From positions 1-6,314 of the forward strand of contig DASXXM010000590.1 of assembly GCA_036503065.1 (NCBI GenBank): a stretch of 6,314 bases of DNA. The letters run 5' to 3'. A program made the translations under genes and the position numbers. Source of the stretch: DATEPR01 sp036503065. GTDB taxonomy: Bacteria > Actinomycetota > Actinomycetes > Mycobacteriales > Pseudonocardiaceae. The notes below the pieces were generated by a model. The model was not told the origin of the DNA. It saw only the letters and a program-made list of their open reading frames with translations, and made no database searches. Shown in pieces: positions 4,970-6,314 of this stretch (positions within the stretch are counted from its first letter, which is position 1; each line of letters begins with the position of its first letter).

Positions 4970-6293
4970 GGTCGTTCGTCCTCTCCGGCAGTTTCACTGT
5001 GTCACCTGGGCGGGACGGTTGGGCAACCCGCCTGATCAGCACGGATGTGATCCGCATCCGGCCGCGCCGGTCCTTGCCGCCCTCGGCGCGCAGGCGCAGG
5101 CCGGCGATCTCGGCCTCCGCGCCCGGCAGCGGCACCCGGCCCAGTCGCTGCGCCAGCAGGCCGCCGACCGTCTCCACGTCGTCGTCGTCCAGCTCGACAT
5201 CGAACAACTCGCCCAGATCCTCGGTGGTCAGCCGGGAGCTGACCCGGATCGTGCCATCGTCCAGGTGCTCGATCGGCGGGCGATCGTCGGTGTCGGACTC
5301 GTCGGTGATCTCACCGACGATCTCCTCCAGGATGTCCTCGATGGTCACCAGGCCCGCGGTGCCGCCGTACTCGTCGATCACGATCACCAGGTGGATGCGG
5401 TCCCGTTGCAGTTCCTTGAGCAGCTCGTCCAGCCGCTTGGTGTCCGGGATGAACGACGCGGTGCCCATGAGCTCGCCGACGGTGCGGCCGTTGGTGTCGT
5501 CCGCGTCGAGGGTGCAGCGCACCAGATCCTTCAGGTTCACCACGCCGACCACGTCGTCGACGCTCTCGTCCACCACCGGCAGCCGGGTGAAACCGGTACG
5601 CAGCGACAGGGCCAGGGCCTGCCGGACCGACTTGGTCCGCTCGATCCACACGATCTCGGTACGCGGCACCATCACCTCGCGGGCGATGGTGTCGCCCAAC
5701 TCGAACACCGAGTGGATCATCTCGCGCTCGCCCTCGTCCACGACCCCGCGCTCGCCGGCCAGGTCGACCAGTTCGCGCAGCTCGACTTCTGAGGAGAACG
5801 GGCCGTAGCGGAAACCGCGGCCGGGGGTGATCATGTTGCCGATCATGATCAGCAACCGGGACAACGGACCGAGGACGACGCCCAGCACCCGCACCGGGCC
5901 CGCCGCGATCAGCCCGACCGCGTAGGGATGCTGCCGGCCGACGGTGCGCGGGCCCACGCCGATCAGCACGTACGACACGACGACCATGCTGACCGACGCC
6001 ACCAGCACCGCCAGCCAGCCGGGGCTGAGGTCCCGCAGGCACACGGCGGTGACCAGCACGGTAGCGGTCAGCTCGCACGTCAGCCGGAGCAACAGCAGCA
6101 GGTTGATGTGCCGCGGCCGGTCGGCGACCACGGTGGCCAGCATCCGCGCGCCAGGCCGACCCTGCCGTGCCAGCTCCTCGACCCTGGCCACGGACAGCGT
6201 GCCCAGCGCCGCGTCCGCGCAGCCGAACGCGCCGGCCGCCAGCACCCCGAGCAGTGCCAGGACCAGCAGGAACGCCGTATTGGTGCCCGCCAC
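4962..6293 (-). CDS. CNNM/CBS/CorC-HlyC domain membrane protein (hemolysin C-like, Rv2366c type)
   Basis: The 443-residue integral membrane protein starts at GTG 6293-6291, with GGGAG 9 bases upstream and an in-frame TAG at 6302-6300 that bars a longer form. The N-terminal CNNM (DUF21) domain has hydrophobic segments at about 5-30, 62-86, 92-114 and 126-153. It is followed by GPFSSEVELRELVDLAGE (164-181) and the linker with MIHSVFELGDTIAREVMVPRTE (192-213). A CBS pair spans about 206-330 and includes TRLPVVDES, GVVNLKDLV and the signature DEYGGTAGLVTIEDILEEI (307-325). A CorC_HlyC domain covers about 345-420, and a short polar tail ends at TGA 4964-4962. Relatives are linked to Mg2+ efflux or resistance; 'hemolysin' is a historic label. 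Where many family members have GExxPK, this one has GVGPR (112-116). It is the first complete gene of the cluster and overlaps the next gene by 8 bp. Confidence 0.92.
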   Translation of the reverse strand: MAGTNTAFLLVLALLGVLAAGAFGCADAALGTLSVARVEELARQGRPGARMLATVVADRPRHINLLLLLRLTCELTATVLVTAVCLRDLSPGWLAVLVASVSMVVVSYVLIGVGPRTVGRQHPYAVGLIAAGPVRVLGVVLGPLSRLLIMIGNMITPGRGFRYGPFSSEVELRELVDLAGERGVVDEGEREMIHSVFELGDTIAREVMVPRTEIVWIERTKSVRQALALSLRTGFTRLPVVDESVDDVVGVVNLKDLVRCTLDADDTNGRTVGELMGTASFIPDTKRLDELLKELQRDRIHLVIVIDEYGGTAGLVTIEDILEEIVGEITDESDTDDRPPIEHLDDGTIRVSSRLTTEDLGELFDVELDDDDVETVGGLLAQRLGRVPLPGAEAEIAGLRLRAEGGKDRRGRMRITSVLIRRVAQPSRPGDTVKLPERTNDRG

Positions 6294-6299
6294 GGCCGA

Positions 6300-6314
6300 C
6301 TACTCCCGGCCGGC
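6300..6314 (-). CDS. Possible 3' tail of the upstream gene (ybeY by synteny)
   Basis: The last 15 bases of the window read on the minus strand as Ala-Gly-Arg-Glu-stop (TAG 6302-6300), 6 bases before the CorC-like GTG and overlapping its ribosome binding site. In actinobacteria the gene before this CorC-like gene is usually ybeY, an rRNA-processing endoribonuclease. Four codons cannot prove identity; the call is from gene order only. Confidence 0.25.
   Translation of the reverse strand, partial: AGRE

Overview
This window is high-GC DNA with many GTG starts and short start-stop overlaps, typical of an actinomycete. The gene order and protein sequences suggest the mycobacteria/Pseudonocardiaceae side of the phylum. 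That placement rests on recognised synteny and sequence style; no search was run.

Region by region: positions 1-414 (+) hold the 3' end of a saccharopine dehydrogenase-like oxidoreductase gene. Positions 433-1660 are a complete-looking 1,228-bp IS630-family insertion sequence with imperfect terminal inverted repeats, TA at both junctions, and a transposase split into two overlapping frames that a -1 frameshift would join. Positions 1663-6293 (-) hold a tight six-gene housekeeping cluster. In its own direction of transcription (right to left) it reads: CBS/CorC-HlyC membrane protein, cytidine deaminase-like protein without zinc ligands, era, recO, uppS, and a conserved 142-aa protein of unknown function. 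A four-codon tail of a further upstream gene, possibly ybeY, may be visible at the right edge.

From memory, the cluster matches the M. tuberculosis order Rv2366c-Rv2365c-era-recO-uppS-Rv2360c, but the amidase gene between era and recO there is absent here. The junctions are an 8-bp overlap, a 4-bp GTGA overlap, two 33-bp gaps and a 4-bp ATGA overlap, so one polycistronic transcript with translational coupling is likely. The genes serve ribosome assembly (Era, and YbeY if it is upstream), recombinational repair (RecO), the lipid carrier for cell-wall synthesis (UppS) and a membrane CNNM/CorC protein.

The insertion sequence sits in what had been an 18-bp gap between two convergent stop codons. 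It touches the stop codon of the last operon gene without disrupting either coding region. I see no CRISPR array, RNA gene, or defence or biosynthetic system, and no convincing new multi-gene system. The points most worth a second look are the A4G5 frameshift site and a hairpin over the ribosome binding site in the IS, and the conserved deaminase-fold protein that has lost its catalytic residues.
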